From Iamia sp. SCSIO 61187 (GTDB lineage: Bacteria; Actinomycetota; Acidimicrobiia; Acidimicrobiales; Iamiaceae): a stretch of DNA of 64,000 bases. Of this stretch, positions 26,914 to 36,633 are shown in pieces. The translations under genes were made by a program, and so were the position numbers. The first letter of the stretch is position 1; each line of letters starts with the position of its first letter. The notes under the pieces are model-generated. The model saw only the letters and a program-made list of their open reading frames with translations. It made no database searches and was not told the origin of the DNA. Location of the stretch: positions 4,220,001 to 4,284,000 of the forward strand of contig NZ_CP050948.1 in assembly GCF_019443745.1 (NCBI RefSeq), in the 5' to 3' direction.

Positions 26914-28554
26914 TCAGAGGCAGTCTTCGACGACGGACTGGATCTCCGGGGGGAGGTCGGTGATCCCCGCCGTCCCGAGCGCGGCCAGCTCGTCCTCGGT
27001 GTAGGTGTCCTCCAGGCCGTCCACGATGCAGCCGCACTGCTCCTCGGTGGCCCCGCTGCCGGTGCAGCCGGTGACGAAGGCCTCGCGGGTCTCCTCCGAG
27101 AAGCCGCCGGTCGGTTCGGTCGGCGGGGCGACCGTCTCGGCCGACACCTCGGGGTCGGTGTCCTCGGACGCCTCCTCCTCGGTGCCGGCCGAGGCGCCGT
27201 CGGGCTGACGGTCGGAGGCCGACGAGTCGCCCCCGCTGGCGGCGGCGGCCACGGCGATGATGACGGCCACGATCACGAGGGCGACGACGGCCACGATGGC
27301 GACGATCTTGCCGCCGTTGCTGCCCTCGTCGTGGGCCTGGCCGTACCCGTAGGCCCCGGTCTGGGGGCCGTAGGTGCCGCTCTGGGGCGAGGGGTTGTAG
27401 CCGGTGGCCGGCCCGTAGCCCCCGGTCGACGGGTCGTAGGCCCCGGACTGCTGGCCGTAGGCGGTCTGGGGCGCCGGGGTACCCGCGCCCCAGGCCTGCT
27501 GGGGCTGCGGGGGCGGCGTGTAGGACGCCTGCTGGCCGTAGGCCGGCTGCGGCGGCGGGGTGGTGGTCGACGGCGCCGGAGCGGGCGAGGCCGGGGCCGA
27601 GGGGGCGCTGGCCCCCGCCGAGAGGGCCGCCGCCCCGGCGGCGATCGCCGCCTCGGGCAGACCGGGCTCCATGTCGGGATCGGTGTGCAGCGGCGCCGAG
27701 GCGATGCCGTGCTGCTCCTGGATGTACTGGGCCCACTGGGCCACCTCGAGCGCCGACCCCGGCCGCTTCTCGGGGTCCTTGTCCATCAGGGTGTGGATCA
27801 GGAGGGCGAGGTCGGCGGGGATGTCGTGGTCGTCGAGCGGCGGCGGGTCCTCGGTGTTGACCCGGTACATGATCGCCACGACCGACTCGTCGGCCTCCTT
27901 GACGAACGGGGTCTTCCCGGTGGCGACGGCGCAGAGCATGGCGCCGAGGGCGTAGATGTCGCTCGCGCTCGAGGCCCGGGCGCCCCGGAGGACCTCGGGG
28001 GCGGTGTAGGCGACGGTGCCGGTGATGACGCCGGTGGCGGTGCGCTGGGTGTCGCCGAAGCGGGCGATCCCGAAGTCGGCCAGCTTGTAGTCGCCGATGC
28101 GGGACGTGAGGACGTTGGCCGGCTTGATGTCGCGGTGGAGGATCCCGGCCTGGTGGGCGGCGCCGAGGGCGTCGCACATCTGCACCGTGACCCGCAGGAC
28201 CTCCTCCCACGGGGCCGGGCCGTGGTCGGCCAGCTTGGCCTGGAGCGAGCCGGACGGCAGGTTCTCCATGGCCAGGAAGGGCAGGCCCTCCTCGGTCTGG
28301 CCGGCGTCGTACACGGTGACGACGTGGGGGTGCCACGACAGCGACCCGATGGCCTGGCACTCGGCCTCGAACCGCCGCTTGGCGTCCTCGTCGGAGGGGT
28401 CGACGTTGGTCAGCACCTTGAGGGCCACGGTGCGACGGAGCTTGGGCTGGCTGGCCCGGTACACCACCGCGAAGCCACCCCGCCCCAGCTCCCGCTCGAC
28501 CTCGTACCCGGGGATCACCACGCCTCCCTTGGAGAGGCTCGGTCCGTCACTCAT
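26914..28554 (-). CDS. Receptor Ser/Thr kinase with Cys-rich extracellular domain
   Basis: 546 residues. Kinase domain about 10-280 (GRGGFAVVY loop, HRDIKPANV, ADFGIARFGD), then an Ala/Pro/Gln/Gly/Tyr-rich juxtamembrane linker with repeated YGQQ / YGP units (about 290-415), one membrane helix (about 422-445), an acidic Ser/Glu/Thr stalk and a C-terminal domain of about 60 residues with four cysteines (FVTGC, EEQCGC, VEDCL). The last domain resembles a small Cys motif seen in actinobacterial lipoproteins and may be the sensor. GGAAGGG precedes the ATG; TAGCAT further upstream is a possible -10. Confidence 0.9.
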   Translation of the reverse strand: MSDGPSLSKGGVVIPGYEVERELGRGGFAVVYRASQPKLRRTVALKVLTNVDPSDEDAKRRFEAECQAIGSLSWHPHVVTVYDAGQTEEGLPFLAMENLPSGSLQAKLADHGPAPWEEVLRVTVQMCDALGAAHQAGILHRDIKPANVLTSRIGDYKLADFGIARFGDTQRTATGVITGTVAYTAPEVLRGARASSASDIYALGAMLCAVATGKTPFVKEADESVVAIMYRVNTEDPPPLDDHDIPADLALLIHTLMDKDPEKRPGSALEVAQWAQYIQEQHGIASAPLHTDPDMEPGLPEAAIAAGAAALSAGASAPSAPASPAPAPSTTTPPPQPAYGQQASYTPPPQPQQAWGAGTPAPQTAYGQQSGAYDPSTGGYGPATGYNPSPQSGTYGPQTGAYGYGQAHDEGSNGGKIVAIVAVVALVIVAVIIAVAAAASGGDSSASDRQPDGASAGTEEEASEDTDPEVSAETVAPPTEPTGGFSEETREAFVTGCTGSGATEEQCGCIVDGLEDTYTEDELAALGTAGITDLPPEIQSVVEDCL

Positions 28555-28690
28555 CTCGTGACCCTTCCATCAGTCCGGGGCGATGCTAGGCGTCACCCCG
28601 CCGCCCGCCGAGCCTTCACCCCGTGGTCGGGACCCCCACCCCGCTCCGGGAACCTCGAGGACCGCGACGTGGCCGGCACGGCGTGGTCCT

Positions 28691-28725
28691 CCGCCACGGA
28701 TGGTGCCAGGCACCATCCGTGGCGG
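28691..28725. repeat. Palindrome copy 2, extended to 17-bp arms
   Basis: CACGGATGGTGCC core with A at the centre, extended on both sides to 17 paired positions (28691-28707 / 28709-28725). It abuts the gatB stop codon (28727-28729), so it ends the gatCAB transcript. Confidence 0.88.
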
Positions 28726-28726
28726 G

Positions 28727-30211
28727 CTACAGGCCGGCCTTGGTGCGGAGGAGGGCGGTGACGGCCTTGCCGTCGGCCTGGCCCTTGCTGGCCCGCATGA
28801 CCTGGCCGACGAAGAACCCGGTGAGCTTGCCCTGGGCCTTGGCGTCGCCGGTGCGGAACTGCTCCCACTCGTCGGCGTGGCCGGCGATCACCTCGTCGAC
28901 CATGGCCTCGAGGGCGCCGGTGTCCATGGCCTCGTACCCCTTGGCCGCGGCGATCTCCTCGGGGGTGGCGTCGGAGGTCAGCATCTCGGCCAGGACGGCC
29001 TTGGCCTGGGTGGCGGTCAGGGCGCCGGAGGTCTCCAGGGCGATGAGGGCAGCGAGCCGCTCCGGGGCCAGGTCGGCCCCGCCCTCGACCGACAGGTTCT
29101 GGCTGACGTGGACGAGCACCCGCGCCGGGTCGGCCCCGGCGGCGATGGCGCCGTGGGCCTGGGCGTCCTGGTCGCGCTCGACGATCAGGGCGACGGTCTC
29201 GTCCGGGAGGGTCACGCCGGTGGCCTCGGCCAGCGCCGTGCGCCGGGCCGCCGGCATGGGCGGCAGGTCGCGGCCGATCTGCTCGATCCACGCCGGGTCG
29301 GGGTCGACCGGCAGCAGGTCGGGCTCGGGGAAGTACCGGTAGTCGTCGGCCTCCTCCTTGGAGCGCATCATCGAGGTCCGCCCCGTCTCCTCGTTCCAGT
29401 GCCGGGTCTGCTGGGCGACGGTCTCGCCGTCGGCGAGGAGCTGGGCCTGGCGCTTGGCCTCGTACTCGATGGCCCGGCCGAGGCTGCGGAGGGAGTTCAG
29501 GTTCTTGATCTCGCAGCGGGTGCCGAGGGCGTCGGAGCCGACGGGGCGGACCGAGACGTTGGCGTCGACCCGCAGCGAGCCCTCCTCCATCTTGCCGTCG
29601 CTCACACCGGCGGCGACGAGGATCGATCGCAGCTCGGACACGTACTGGCGGGCCTGCTCGGGCGTGCGGACGTGGGGCCGGGACACGATCTCCAGCAGCG
29701 GGACGCCGGCCCGGTTGTAGTCGACGAGCGAGTGGTCGGCGCCGGTGATGCGGCCGTCCCCGCCGACGTGGGTCGACTTGCCGGTGTCCTCCTCGAGGTG
29801 GGCCCGCTCGAGCCCCACGACGTGGCCGCCGGGGAGGTCGACGGTGCCCTCGCTCACGATCGGAAGGTCGTACTGCGAGATCTGGAAGTCCTTCGGCATG
29901 TCCGGGTAGAAGTAGTTCTTCCGGCTGAACACCGACCGGCGGATCTCGCCGCCCGTCGCCAGGCCGAAGCGGATCGCCAGCTCGATCGCCTTCTCGTTCA
30001 CGACCGGCAGGGTGCCCGGCAGGCCGAGCGTCACCGGGTCGATGTTCGTGTTGGGCGCGTCGCCGAAGCGGTTCGGCGCGCTGGAGAACATCTTGGTGGC
30101 GGTGGCCAGCTCGGCGTGGACCTCGAGCCCGCACACCAGCTCGTAGGTCGTGCCCCCGGCCTCGACCGTGTAGATCTCGTCGCTGTCGACAGTCGAGAAG
30201 ACCGCGGTCAT
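28727..30211 (-). CDS. gatB: Asp/Glu-tRNA(Asn/Gln) amidotransferase subunit B
   Basis: 494 residues. It carries the tRNA-binding and kinase-like active site that phosphorylates and amidates mischarged Glu-tRNA(Gln) or Asp-tRNA(Asn). Visible are the start [20 protein letters not shown], the [14 protein letters not shown] block, the [16 protein letters not shown] block and the helical tail/YqeY-like domain at the C-terminus. ATG at 30211 overlaps the gatA stop by ATGA; the much longer open frame upstream is shadow of gatA. Part of gatC-gatA-gatB. Confidence 0.97.
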   Translation of the reverse strand: MTAVFSTVDSDEIYTVEAGGTTYELVCGLEVHAELATATKMFSSAPNRFGDAPNTNIDPVTLGLPGTLPVVNEKAIELAIRFGLATGGEIRRSVFSRKNYFYPDMPKDFQISQYDLPIVSEGTVDLPGGHVVGLERAHLEEDTGKSTHVGGDGRITGADHSLVDYNRAGVPLLEIVSRPHVRTPEQARQYVSELRSILVAAGVSDGKMEEGSLRVDANVSVRPVGSDALGTRCEIKNLNSLRSLGRAIEYEAKRQAQLLADGETVAQQTRHWNEETGRTSMMRSKEEADDYRYFPEPDLLPVDPDPAWIEQIGRDLPPMPAARRTALAEATGVTLPDETVALIVERDQDAQAHGAIAAGADPARVLVHVSQNLSVEGGADLAPERLAALIALETSGALTATQAKAVLAEMLTSDATPEEIAAAKGYEAMDTGALEAMVDEVIAGHADEWEQFRTGDAKAQGKLTGFFVGQVMRASKGQADGKAVTALLRTKAGL

Positions 30212-31641
30212 GGGGCAGCTCCTTCGAGGACGGCGGCGGTGCGGAACAGGTCGACCTCGGCGAGGGCGGGGGCCATCACCTGCACACCGACGGGCAGGCC
30301 GTCGGCGCCGGTGCCGAACGGGACCGAGATGGCCGGGTCGCCCGAGAGGTTCGACGGGATGGTGCACACGTCGTTGAGGTACATGGTCAGGGGGTCGGCG
30401 GTCTTCTCGCCCAGCGGGAACGCGGTGGTGGGCGAGGTGGGCGACAGCAGCACGTCGACCTCCGCGTAGGCGGCGGCGAAGTCCCGGGCGATGAGCGTGC
30501 GCACCCGTTGGGCCTGGCCGTAGAAGGCGTCGTAGTAGCCGGCCGACAGGGCGTAGGTCCCGAGCATGATGCGCCGCTTGACCTCGGCCCCGAACCCCTG
30601 GGTGCGGGTGGCCACCATCATCTCGTGAGTGGTCGGGGCGTCGACCCGGAGGCCGTAGCGCACGCCGTCGAAGCGGGCCAGGTTGCTGGAGGCCTCGGCC
30701 GGGGCGATGAGGTAGTAGGCCGACAGCCCGAAGGTCACGGCGGGGACGGACACCTCGGAGACCTTGGCCCCGGCGGCGGCGAGGGCGTCGGCCGCGGCGC
30801 GGACCTGGGCCACCACCTCGGGGGCGACGCCCTCCATCTCCAGCATCTCGGTGACCACCCCGACGCGCAGCCCGTCGACGCCCTCGTCGAGGCGGGCGAG
30901 GTAGTCGGGCTGGGCCTCGGTGGCGGAGGTGGCGTCCATGGGGTCGTGGCCGCCGACGACCTGGAGGGCGAGGGCGGCATCGGCCACCGTGCGGGTGAAG
31001 GGGCCGATCTGGTCGAGGCTCGACGCGAAGGCGATCAGCCCGTAGCGGCTGACGCGGCCGTAGGTCGGCTTGAGCCCGACCACGCCGCACAGGGCGGCGG
31101 GCTGGCGGATCGACCCACCGGTGTCGGAGCCGAACGCCAGCGGCGTGTACCCGGCGGCCACGGCCGCGGCGCTGCCGCCCGACGAGCCTCCGGGGACCCG
31201 GGTGGTGTCGAGCGGGTTGCGGGTGGGGCCGAAGGCGGAGTTCTCGGTGGAGCTGCCCATGGCGAACTCGTCGAGGTTGGTCTTGCCCACCACCACGGCG
31301 CCGGCCGCGGCGAGCCGCTCGACGACCGTGCCGTCGTAGGGCGGCACCCAGCCCTCGAGGATCTTCGAGGCGCAGGTCGTGGGCACACCCCGCGTGCACA
31401 TGTTGTCCTTGAGGGCCACGGGCACCCCGGCGAGGGGCCCCGGGTCCTCGCCGGCGGCGACGCGGGCGTCGACGGCGTCGGCCGCGGCGCGGGCGCCGTC
31501 GGCGTCGACGTGCAGGAAGGCGTGGATGTCACCGTCGCCGGCCTCGATGGCGGCCAGGTGCTCGTCGACCAGCTGGCGAGCGGTCCACTCGCCGGCCCTG
31601 ACGCCGGCGGCGACCTCCCGGGCGGAGATGAAGGAGTCCAT
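30208..31641 (-). CDS. gatA: Asp/Glu-tRNA(Asn/Gln) amidotransferase subunit A
   Basis: 477 residues; the amidase-signature subunit that releases ammonia from glutamine. The catalytic triad is visible as Lys in [12 protein letters not shown] (about Lys78), and the serines in [16 protein letters not shown] (about 150-165, cis-Ser and nucleophile). It overlaps gatC (ATGA) and gatB (ATGA), so the complex is made stoichiometrically. Confidence 0.97.
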   Translation of the reverse strand: MDSFISAREVAAGVRAGEWTARQLVDEHLAAIEAGDGDIHAFLHVDADGARAAADAVDARVAAGEDPGPLAGVPVALKDNMCTRGVPTTCASKILEGWVPPYDGTVVERLAAAGAVVVGKTNLDEFAMGSSTENSAFGPTRNPLDTTRVPGGSSGGSAAAVAAGYTPLAFGSDTGGSIRQPAALCGVVGLKPTYGRVSRYGLIAFASSLDQIGPFTRTVADAALALQVVGGHDPMDATSATEAQPDYLARLDEGVDGLRVGVVTEMLEMEGVAPEVVAQVRAAADALAAAGAKVSEVSVPAVTFGLSAYYLIAPAEASSNLARFDGVRYGLRVDAPTTHEMMVATRTQGFGAEVKRRIMLGTYALSAGYYDAFYGQAQRVRTLIARDFAAAYAEVDVLLSPTSPTTAFPLGEKTADPLTMYLNDVCTIPSNLSGDPAISVPFGTGADGLPVGVQVMAPALAEVDLFRTAAVLEGAAP

Positions 31642-31943
31642 CAGGGGGCCTCGCCCAGGATCGGCGGGACCCGGAAGCGCCCGTCCTCGACGCTGGGGGC
31701 GGCGGCCAGGACGTCCTCGGGGCGCAGCGTGGGGCCCACCTCGTCCTTGCGGAACACGTTGCCGAGCGGCAGCGGGTGGGCGGTGGGGGGCACGTCGGCC
31801 AGGTCCAGCGCCTCGACGTCCTCGGCGTGCTCGAGCACGGCGGCGAGCTGGCCCGTGAATGTCTCCAGCTCGTCCTCGCTCAGCTCCAGGCGAGCGAGCC
31901 GGGCCACGTGGGCCACGTCGTCGCGGGTGATCCTCTCAGCCAT
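31641..31943 (-). CDS. gatC: Asp/Glu-tRNA(Asn/Gln) amidotransferase subunit C
   Basis: 100 residues, normal size. Small belt subunit that stabilises GatA/GatB. The family signature [17 protein letters not shown] lies at about 10-26. ATG chosen at 31943 because TACTGT lies exactly 7 nt upstream (leaderless); a longer open frame upstream has no support. Confidence 0.96.
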   Translation of the reverse strand: MAERITRDDVAHVARLARLELSEDELETFTGQLAAVLEHAEDVEALDLADVPPTAHPLPLGNVFRKDEVGPTLRPEDVLAAAPSVEDGRFRVPPILGEAP

Positions 31944-31950
31944 CCCGCCG

Positions 31951-31956
31951 ACAGTA
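31951..31956 (-). promoter_or_regulatory. -10 hexamer TACTGT of gatCAB
   Basis: TACTGT on the minus strand, 7 nt before the gatC ATG. Confidence 0.6.
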
Positions 31957-32004
31957 GGCGGGCACCCCCGGCGAACCCGAAGGGGATCGCCGGCGCTCGT
32001 CCGA

Positions 32005-32979
32005 TCAGCCCGTGAAGCGGGCGTCGGTGCGCACCGGCCGAGCCGGCCCGGCGACGGTGGGCGGCGGGGTGGCGGCGGCCGCCAGGACCACGATCTCGAC
32101 GTCGACGGTGCCGTAGCAGACGACCGCGGGGAAGGCGCGCGGGGCGCGAGGCGCCACCCGTCCGGCGCCGAGGGCGAAGCCGCCGGCCCCGCTGGTGCAG
32201 ACCCGCACGTCGAAGGCATAGGTACCGGGCGTGGTGGCGACGCCGCCCCACTCGTCGTCCTCGTAGGTCAGACCGGGGGGCAGCTGCCCGTCGACCGGCG
32301 TGTCGAGGCCCTCGGGGACGGCTCGCACCGCGAAGGTGGCGGGATCCTCGGTGGCGGAGCCCGCCTCGGTGCTGTCCGTCGAGTCGTCGCCGCCGCCCTC
32401 ACCCTCGTCCTCGAAGTCCTCGAAGAAGCCGAGGGGCTCGGGCTGCTCGCCCACGTCGATCGTCTGGCGGTCGGCGCCGTCCCGGATGAGGTAGCCCAGG
32501 TCGTCGTCGCAGCTGATCGCCTCGAACACCTCGTCGGTGACCTCCAGCGTCACCGCATCCTCGGGGCCGGCGAGGTAGCCCACGCCGGGCTCGACGGTGA
32601 TGGTCAGATCGCCCGTCTCGTAGTCGTCGACCTCGAAGCCGAACCCGGCGAAGGACTCCCCGGCGGGCACGAGGACCTCGGTGGGCGGGTCGACGAGGTC
32701 GTCGGCCAGGCTGCCGGCGAAGGTGACGGCGAGGTTCACGTCGACGGGGCTCGCCTGGTCGAGCTCGATGAAGAGGTCGCCGTAGGTGACCTGCTCGAGG
32801 TGCTCGACGCCGTCGCAGTCCACGTAGGAGTAGGTCCCCGGCGGGTAGCCGTCGACGTAGCTGACCTCCGGCACCACCGGGACCTGGCCCGGAGCCGGGC
32901 CTGCGCCCCCGAGGACGACGGCAGCCGCCGCGATGCCGGACCCGACCAGTGCGCGGCCGAGCCGCCTCCCCCTGTGCAT
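32005..32979 (-). CDS. Secreted protein of unknown function ending in ARFTG
   Basis: About 324 residues from ATG 32979 (CAGCAT lies 6 nt upstream); ATG at 32997 would add six residues. A signal peptide (HRGRRLGRALVG then hydrophobic AAAAVVLGGAG, about 1-28) is followed by a Tyr/Asp-rich region with two cysteines (YVDCDG ... ISCDDD), an acidic Ser/Asp/Glu linker (about 180-205), then a beta-rich C-terminal domain with a cysteine pair (VRVCTSG ... VVCYGTV) and a Pro/Ala tail. It ends TDARFTG, as the beta-helix protein at 7184 does. No family recognised; export is inferred. Confidence 0.72.
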   Translation of the reverse strand: MHRGRRLGRALVGSGIAAAAVVLGGAGPAPGQVPVVPEVSYVDGYPPGTYSYVDCDGVEHLEQVTYGDLFIELDQASPVDVNLAVTFAGSLADDLVDPPTEVLVPAGESFAGFGFEVDDYETGDLTITVEPGVGYLAGPEDAVTLEVTDEVFEAISCDDDLGYLIRDGADRQTIDVGEQPEPLGFFEDFEDEGEGGGDDSTDSTEAGSATEDPATFAVRAVPEGLDTPVDGQLPPGLTYEDDEWGGVATTPGTYAFDVRVCTSGAGGFALGAGRVAPRAPRAFPAVVCYGTVDVEIVVLAAAATPPPTVAGPARPVRTDARFTG

Positions 32980-33016
32980 CCGGGGATGCTGGCACACCGG
33001 GCCGGTCAGATCGTGA

Positions 33017-33766
33017 TCAGGCGAGCACCTTGGTGCAGAAGGCGGTCACCGCCTCGGCCACGGCGGGGCCGTCGTGGTCGAGGGTGACGACGTGGAAGCT
33101 GTCGGGGGCCGTGACCCGCTCGACCGGACCGGTGACCGACGCGGCGAGCACGTCGCTGTTGCGGGGGTCGACGACGTGGTCCTGCGGGCTGGTCACCACC
33201 AGCACGGGGCAGGTGATCCGCGACAGCCGGCCCTCGAGCTCGGCGGCGGCGTCGAACAGGGTCAGCAGCGGGCGCAGCGGCGACTCGGGGTAGGCCGACT
33301 CGACCACACCCTCCTTGGCGATGTCGGAGCCGATGCCGGGCATGACCTCGTCGCCCCCGGCGAGCATGGCCTCGAGGGCGTCGCGCATGCCCTCCGGTGG
33401 CGTCACCACCGCGTTGAGGCACGCGATGCCCGCGATCTCGGGGTGCTCGGAGGCCAGCCAGGCGGTGAGCGCCCCACCCATCGAGAGGCCGACCACGGCG
33501 ACCTTCTGGCACCGGGAGGCCAGCTCGGCGTAGGCCTGCTCGGCGGCGGCGAGCCAGTCCGGGAAGCCGGTCGGGATCATGTCCTCGACCGCGGTGCCGT
33601 GGCCGGGCAGGAGCGGGACCTCGACGGTGAACCCGGCGGCGGCGACGGCCTCGGCGACGGGCCGCATCGAGCTGGGGTTGCCGGTGAAGCCGTGGACCAC
33701 GAGCACGCCGCGATCGCTCCCGGCGACCGACCACGGCTCGGCCCCGGCGATGATGGGTGCGGTCAC
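33017..33766 (-). CDS. Alpha/beta hydrolase, carboxylesterase/monoacylglycerol-lipase-like
   Basis: 249 residues, resembling the Est30 carboxylesterases. Oxyanion segment VLVVHGFTGNPSSM (about 21-34), nucleophile in VGLSMGG (about Ser95), acid in SPQDHVVDP and histidine in DSFHVVTLDHD. GTG start without a clear ribosome-binding site. Divergent from the TetR gene, 53 bp away, so it is a candidate target of that regulator. Natural substrate unknown (short-chain esters or monoglycerides likely). Confidence 0.87.
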   Translation of the reverse strand: MTAPIIAGAEPWSVAGSDRGVLVVHGFTGNPSSMRPVAEAVAAAGFTVEVPLLPGHGTAVEDMIPTGFPDWLAAAEQAYAELASRCQKVAVVGLSMGGALTAWLASEHPEIAGIACLNAVVTPPEGMRDALEAMLAGGDEVMPGIGSDIAKEGVVESAYPESPLRPLLTLFDAAAELEGRLSRITCPVLVVTSPQDHVVDPRNSDVLAASVTGPVERVTAPDSFHVVTLDHDGPAVAEAVTAFCTKVLA

Positions 33767-33803
33767 GATGCGGCCTCCGGCAGGTCGGCGAGGGGTGGGT
33801 CGG

Positions 33804-33809
33804 TACTGT
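33804..33809 (+). promoter_or_regulatory. -10 hexamer TACTGT of the TetR gene
   Basis: TACTGT 7 nt before GTG 33817 (10 nt before ATG 33820). It sits inside the small palindrome GTACTGTAC (33803-33811), which could be part of an autoregulatory operator. Confidence 0.55.
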
Positions 33810-33819
33810 ACGGCAGGTG

Positions 33820-34455
33820 ATGGCCGACACGTCCGACCCGCGGCGCCTGACCGCCCAGGGTCGGGAACGCCGGCTCCAGCTCATCGAGGCGGCCAGCGAG
33901 CTGTTCGCCGAGCGGGGCTACGACGACACCCGCATCGTCGACATCGTCGAGCGGGCCGGTGTCGCCAAGGGCCTCTTCTACTGGTACTTCGAGAACAAGG
34001 AGGCCCTGTTCCGCGACCTCGTGCTGCAGAACCGCCTCCAGCTCCGGCGGGCCCAGGCGGCGGCGATCGACGTCGAGGCCGAGCCCCTCCGGCGGATCCG
34101 CCAGGGCGCCGAGGCGTCGGTCGTCTACATGGCCAACCACTCCCGCCTCTTCTCGCTGATCGAGGTCGAGTCGGTCGCCGGGCTCGACGACGTCCTCCGC
34201 CAGGGCACCGAGGAGCACGCCCGCGACGTCGCCGCCCTCGTGACCGAGGGCATCGCCGACGGGACCGTGCGCGACGAGGACCCGATGCTGCTGGCCTACG
34301 GCGTCGTCGGCGCCGTCGGGTACTACGGCCACTTCCAGCGGACCGGGCGGGTGTCGATGCCGATCGAGGCCCTGGCCGCCTTCGTCGGTCGCTTCGTCGT
34401 GTGCTCGCTGGCCGCCGACGAGCGCATCGCCCGCCGCGTCCTCGCGCCCGCCTGA
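33820..34455 (+). CDS. TetR-family transcriptional regulator
   Basis: 211 residues (or 212 from GTG 33817). N-terminal TetR helix-turn-helix about 17-65 (AASELFAERGYDDTRIVDIVERAGVAKGLFYWYFENKEALF in outline: GYDDTRI, AGVAKGLFYWYF), then an all-helical ligand domain. Ligand unknown. Divergent to the esterase gene and 94 bp before the SCP2 gene, so it may govern lipid or ester use. Confidence 0.92.
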   Translation: MADTSDPRRLTAQGRERRLQLIEAASELFAERGYDDTRIVDIVERAGVAKGLFYWYFENKEALFRDLVLQNRLQLRRAQAAAIDVEAEPLRRIRQGAEASVVYMANHSRLFSLIEVESVAGLDDVLRQGTEEHARDVAALVTEGIADGTVRDEDPMLLAYGVVGAVGYYGHFQRTGRVSMPIEALAAFVGRFVVCSLAADERIARRVLAPA

Positions 34456-34549
34456 GGCCCGCACCCGGGCGGTCCGAGGGGACCCCCGGCCGCGGTTCCT
34501 GCAGGTAACGTGCGCCGAACCCCGATCGACGGACCTCCGGAGGCCCCCT

Positions 34550-34960
34550 GTGGCGCAGTTCTTGACCGACGAGTGGCTCGAGCAGGCCAAGGCCATCCGC
34601 GAGGAGTACCGCGGCAAGGCCGGCGCCCCGCCCCACGTGGTGAAGATGAACCTCAACATCAAGGAGTGCCCCGACGAGGTCGGCTCCGGCGGCGTGATGG
34701 AGGCCCACATGGACTCCACCGGCGGCGAGATGGAGATGGACACCGGCCACATCGAGGACCCCCAGCTGACCGTCACCCTCCCCTACGACATCGCCAAGGC
34801 GATCCTCGTCGAGGGCAACCCCCAGGCCGGGATGCAGGCGTTCATGTCGGGCCAGATCCAGGTCACCGGCGACATGACCAAGCTGATGGCCATGCAGTCC
34901 GGCGCCATCGACCCGGTCCAGGCCGAGATCGCGAGCAAGATCCAGGCCATCACCGACTGA
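34550..34960 (+). CDS. SCP2 sterol/lipid-binding domain protein
   Basis: 136 residues, single SCP2 domain (about 20-130: KMNLNIKECPDEVG, DPQLTVTLPYDIAKAIL, GQIQVTGDMTKLM). SCP2 domains bind acyl lipids or sterols and often help enzymes handle hydrophobic substrates. GTG start with CCGGAGG 6 nt upstream. Its neighbours are a TetR regulator and a carboxylesterase. Confidence 0.88.
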   Translation: MAQFLTDEWLEQAKAIREEYRGKAGAPPHVVKMNLNIKECPDEVGSGGVMEAHMDSTGGEMEMDTGHIEDPQLTVTLPYDIAKAILVEGNPQAGMQAFMSGQIQVTGDMTKLMAMQSGAIDPVQAEIASKIQAITD

Positions 34961-35105
34961 AGCCAGGTCGCAGACGGGGCCGCACGCGGACGGGGAGCCG
35001 CCGGACCGCTTCCCGCCGAAGCTCGCTGCGCTCGCCGGCTCGATCCGACGCAGGCCGGGTGAAGGGGCTGCCGCCAGGCCCAACGGACCCCCTCGCGTGC
35101 GGCCT

Positions 35106-35136
35106 GCGCGCCCGGGAGGGCGCGCCCCGTGCGGGG
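35106..35136. terminator. Two adjacent G/C hairpins between converging genes
   Basis: GCGCGCCC, loop GGGA, GGGCGCGC (35106-35125) and the partly overlapping CCCCG TG CGGGG (35125-35136). They lie just after the MFS stop side and after the SCP2 gene; no U-tract. Confidence 0.5.
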
Positions 35137-35141
35137 CCCGA

Positions 35142-36626
35142 TCAGTCGGTGAGCGTGCTGGTGGTGGGCACGGGGACGCCGTGGAGCTCGGCGTCGACCT
35201 CCATCGGGTCCTCGTGCACCTCCGGAGCGCGGCGGGGCGAGCGACGGACGCCGGCGGAGGCCACGACGCAGAGGGCGGCGAGCACGGCGGCGGCCAGGTA
35301 CGCCTGGCTGTAGCTGCCCTCCAGCCCGGCCGGCCCCTCCCGGACCTGCTGGACGGTCTGCATCAGCTGGATCCCGAAGGTCACGCCGACCTGCACGATC
35401 ATCTGCTGGGCGGCCCCGGCGATCCCCAGGTCCGCCTCGTCGACGGCGTGGGAGATGGTCGACGACATGGCCGGGTTGGAGATGCCCATGGCCACGCCGG
35501 CCAGGGCCAGGCCGCCGATGATGACCAGCGCCGGGGTGCCGGCGCGGATGGTCGCCATCCACAGCATCGAGGCCACGATGGCCGACGCCCCGGCCATGCC
35601 CGCCACCCGCTCCCCCAGCCGGGCCACCGCCATGGCGGCCAGCGGCCCGGCGATGGCGAAGGCCAGCGGCCGGGCGGTGGAGATGAGCCCGGTCTTGGTC
35701 TCGTCGAAGCCGAGCACGTTCTGCAGGAGCAACGGGGTGAGGACGAAGCTGCCCATGTAGGTGGCGTTCATCAGCCCGAGCATCAGGATCGGCAGGGCGA
35801 AGTTCCGGCGCTTGAGGTAGCGGGGCGGGAGCAGCGGGCTCTCGACCCGGCCCTCGTGACGGAGGAAGAGGACGGCGGCCAGCGGGGCGAGCAGGAAGCA
35901 GCCGACGACCAGGGGGTCGGACCAGCCCCGGCCGGGGGCCAGGTTGAGGGCGAGCAGCACGGGGGTGGCCGCCAGGGCGAGGAGCAGGGCGCCGCCCCAG
36001 TCGAACCGGGTGGCGGCGCGCCGCGGGGTCTCGGGCAGGACCCGGGCCGCGACCGCGGCGGCGGCCAGGACGAGGGGGACCTGGCCGGCGAAGATCGCCC
36101 GCCACCCGAGGGTCGACACCAGCGGTCCGCCCACCACCACGCCGATCACCGGGCCGCCGGCGGCCACCATCGACCACCAGCCGAGGGCCTTGACCCGCTG
36201 GGACCGGGGGAAGACGAGGGCGATCAGGGCGAAGCTGGCCGGCCCCGTCGCCGCCCCCTGGGCGGCGGCGATGATCCGGAAGGCGATCAGCGACCCGGCG
36301 CTCCAGGCCACGGCGCTGGCGGCGGCGCTGATGCTCGCCCCGGCCAGTCCGATGAGGAACACCCGGCGCTGGCCCCAGAGGTCGCCCAGCTTGCCGACGG
36401 CGGGGCCGATGATGCCGAAGGCGAGGATCGGGCCGCTCACGACCCAGGTCAGGGTGCTCTGGGAGGCCCCCAGGTCGTCGGAGATCCGGGGGATGGAGAC
36501 GGCGAGGATCGTGACCGTCACGTTCACCGAGAACAGCCCCAGCAGCAGCACCGTGAGGATGACCCGCGGCGACCGGGTGGTGCGGAGGGCGGGCTCGTCG
36601 TCGCTGGTGACGCCGTCCTCGACCAT
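35142..36626 (-). CDS. MFS drug-efflux transporter, DHA2 (14-helix) type
   Basis: About 494 residues with some 14 membrane helices. Typical DHA2 sequences are VTVTILAVSIPRISDDLG (helix 1, about 35-52), the motif A loop GKLGDLWGQRRVFLIGL, and motif C-like GWWSMVAAGGPVIGVVVGGP. Likely a proton-coupled exporter of drugs or other small organics. The start at 36626 lies 7 nt after TACCGT; the frame is open upstream but there is no better start. A perfect 16-bp palindrome fills the promoter spacer, so repression by a dimeric regulator is likely. Confidence 0.9.
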   Translation of the reverse strand: MVEDGVTSDDEPALRTTRSPRVILTVLLLGLFSVNVTVTILAVSIPRISDDLGASQSTLTWVVSGPILAFGIIGPAVGKLGDLWGQRRVFLIGLAGASISAAASAVAWSAGSLIAFRIIAAAQGAATGPASFALIALVFPRSQRVKALGWWSMVAAGGPVIGVVVGGPLVSTLGWRAIFAGQVPLVLAAAAVAARVLPETPRRAATRFDWGGALLLALAATPVLLALNLAPGRGWSDPLVVGCFLLAPLAAVLFLRHEGRVESPLLPPRYLKRRNFALPILMLGLMNATYMGSFVLTPLLLQNVLGFDETKTGLISTARPLAFAIAGPLAAMAVARLGERVAGMAGASAIVASMLWMATIRAGTPALVIIGGLALAGVAMGISNPAMSSTISHAVDEADLGIAGAAQQMIVQVGVTFGIQLMQTVQQVREGPAGLEGSYSQAYLAAAVLAALCVVASAGVRRSPRRAPEVHEDPMEVDAELHGVPVPTTSTLTD

Positions 36627-36633
36627 CCCGGCA

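Noticed and set aside
30212-31399. Extending gatB upstream to 31399
   Set aside because: This stretch is the wrong frame of gatA; gatB homology begins at ATG 30211, which overlaps the gatA stop.
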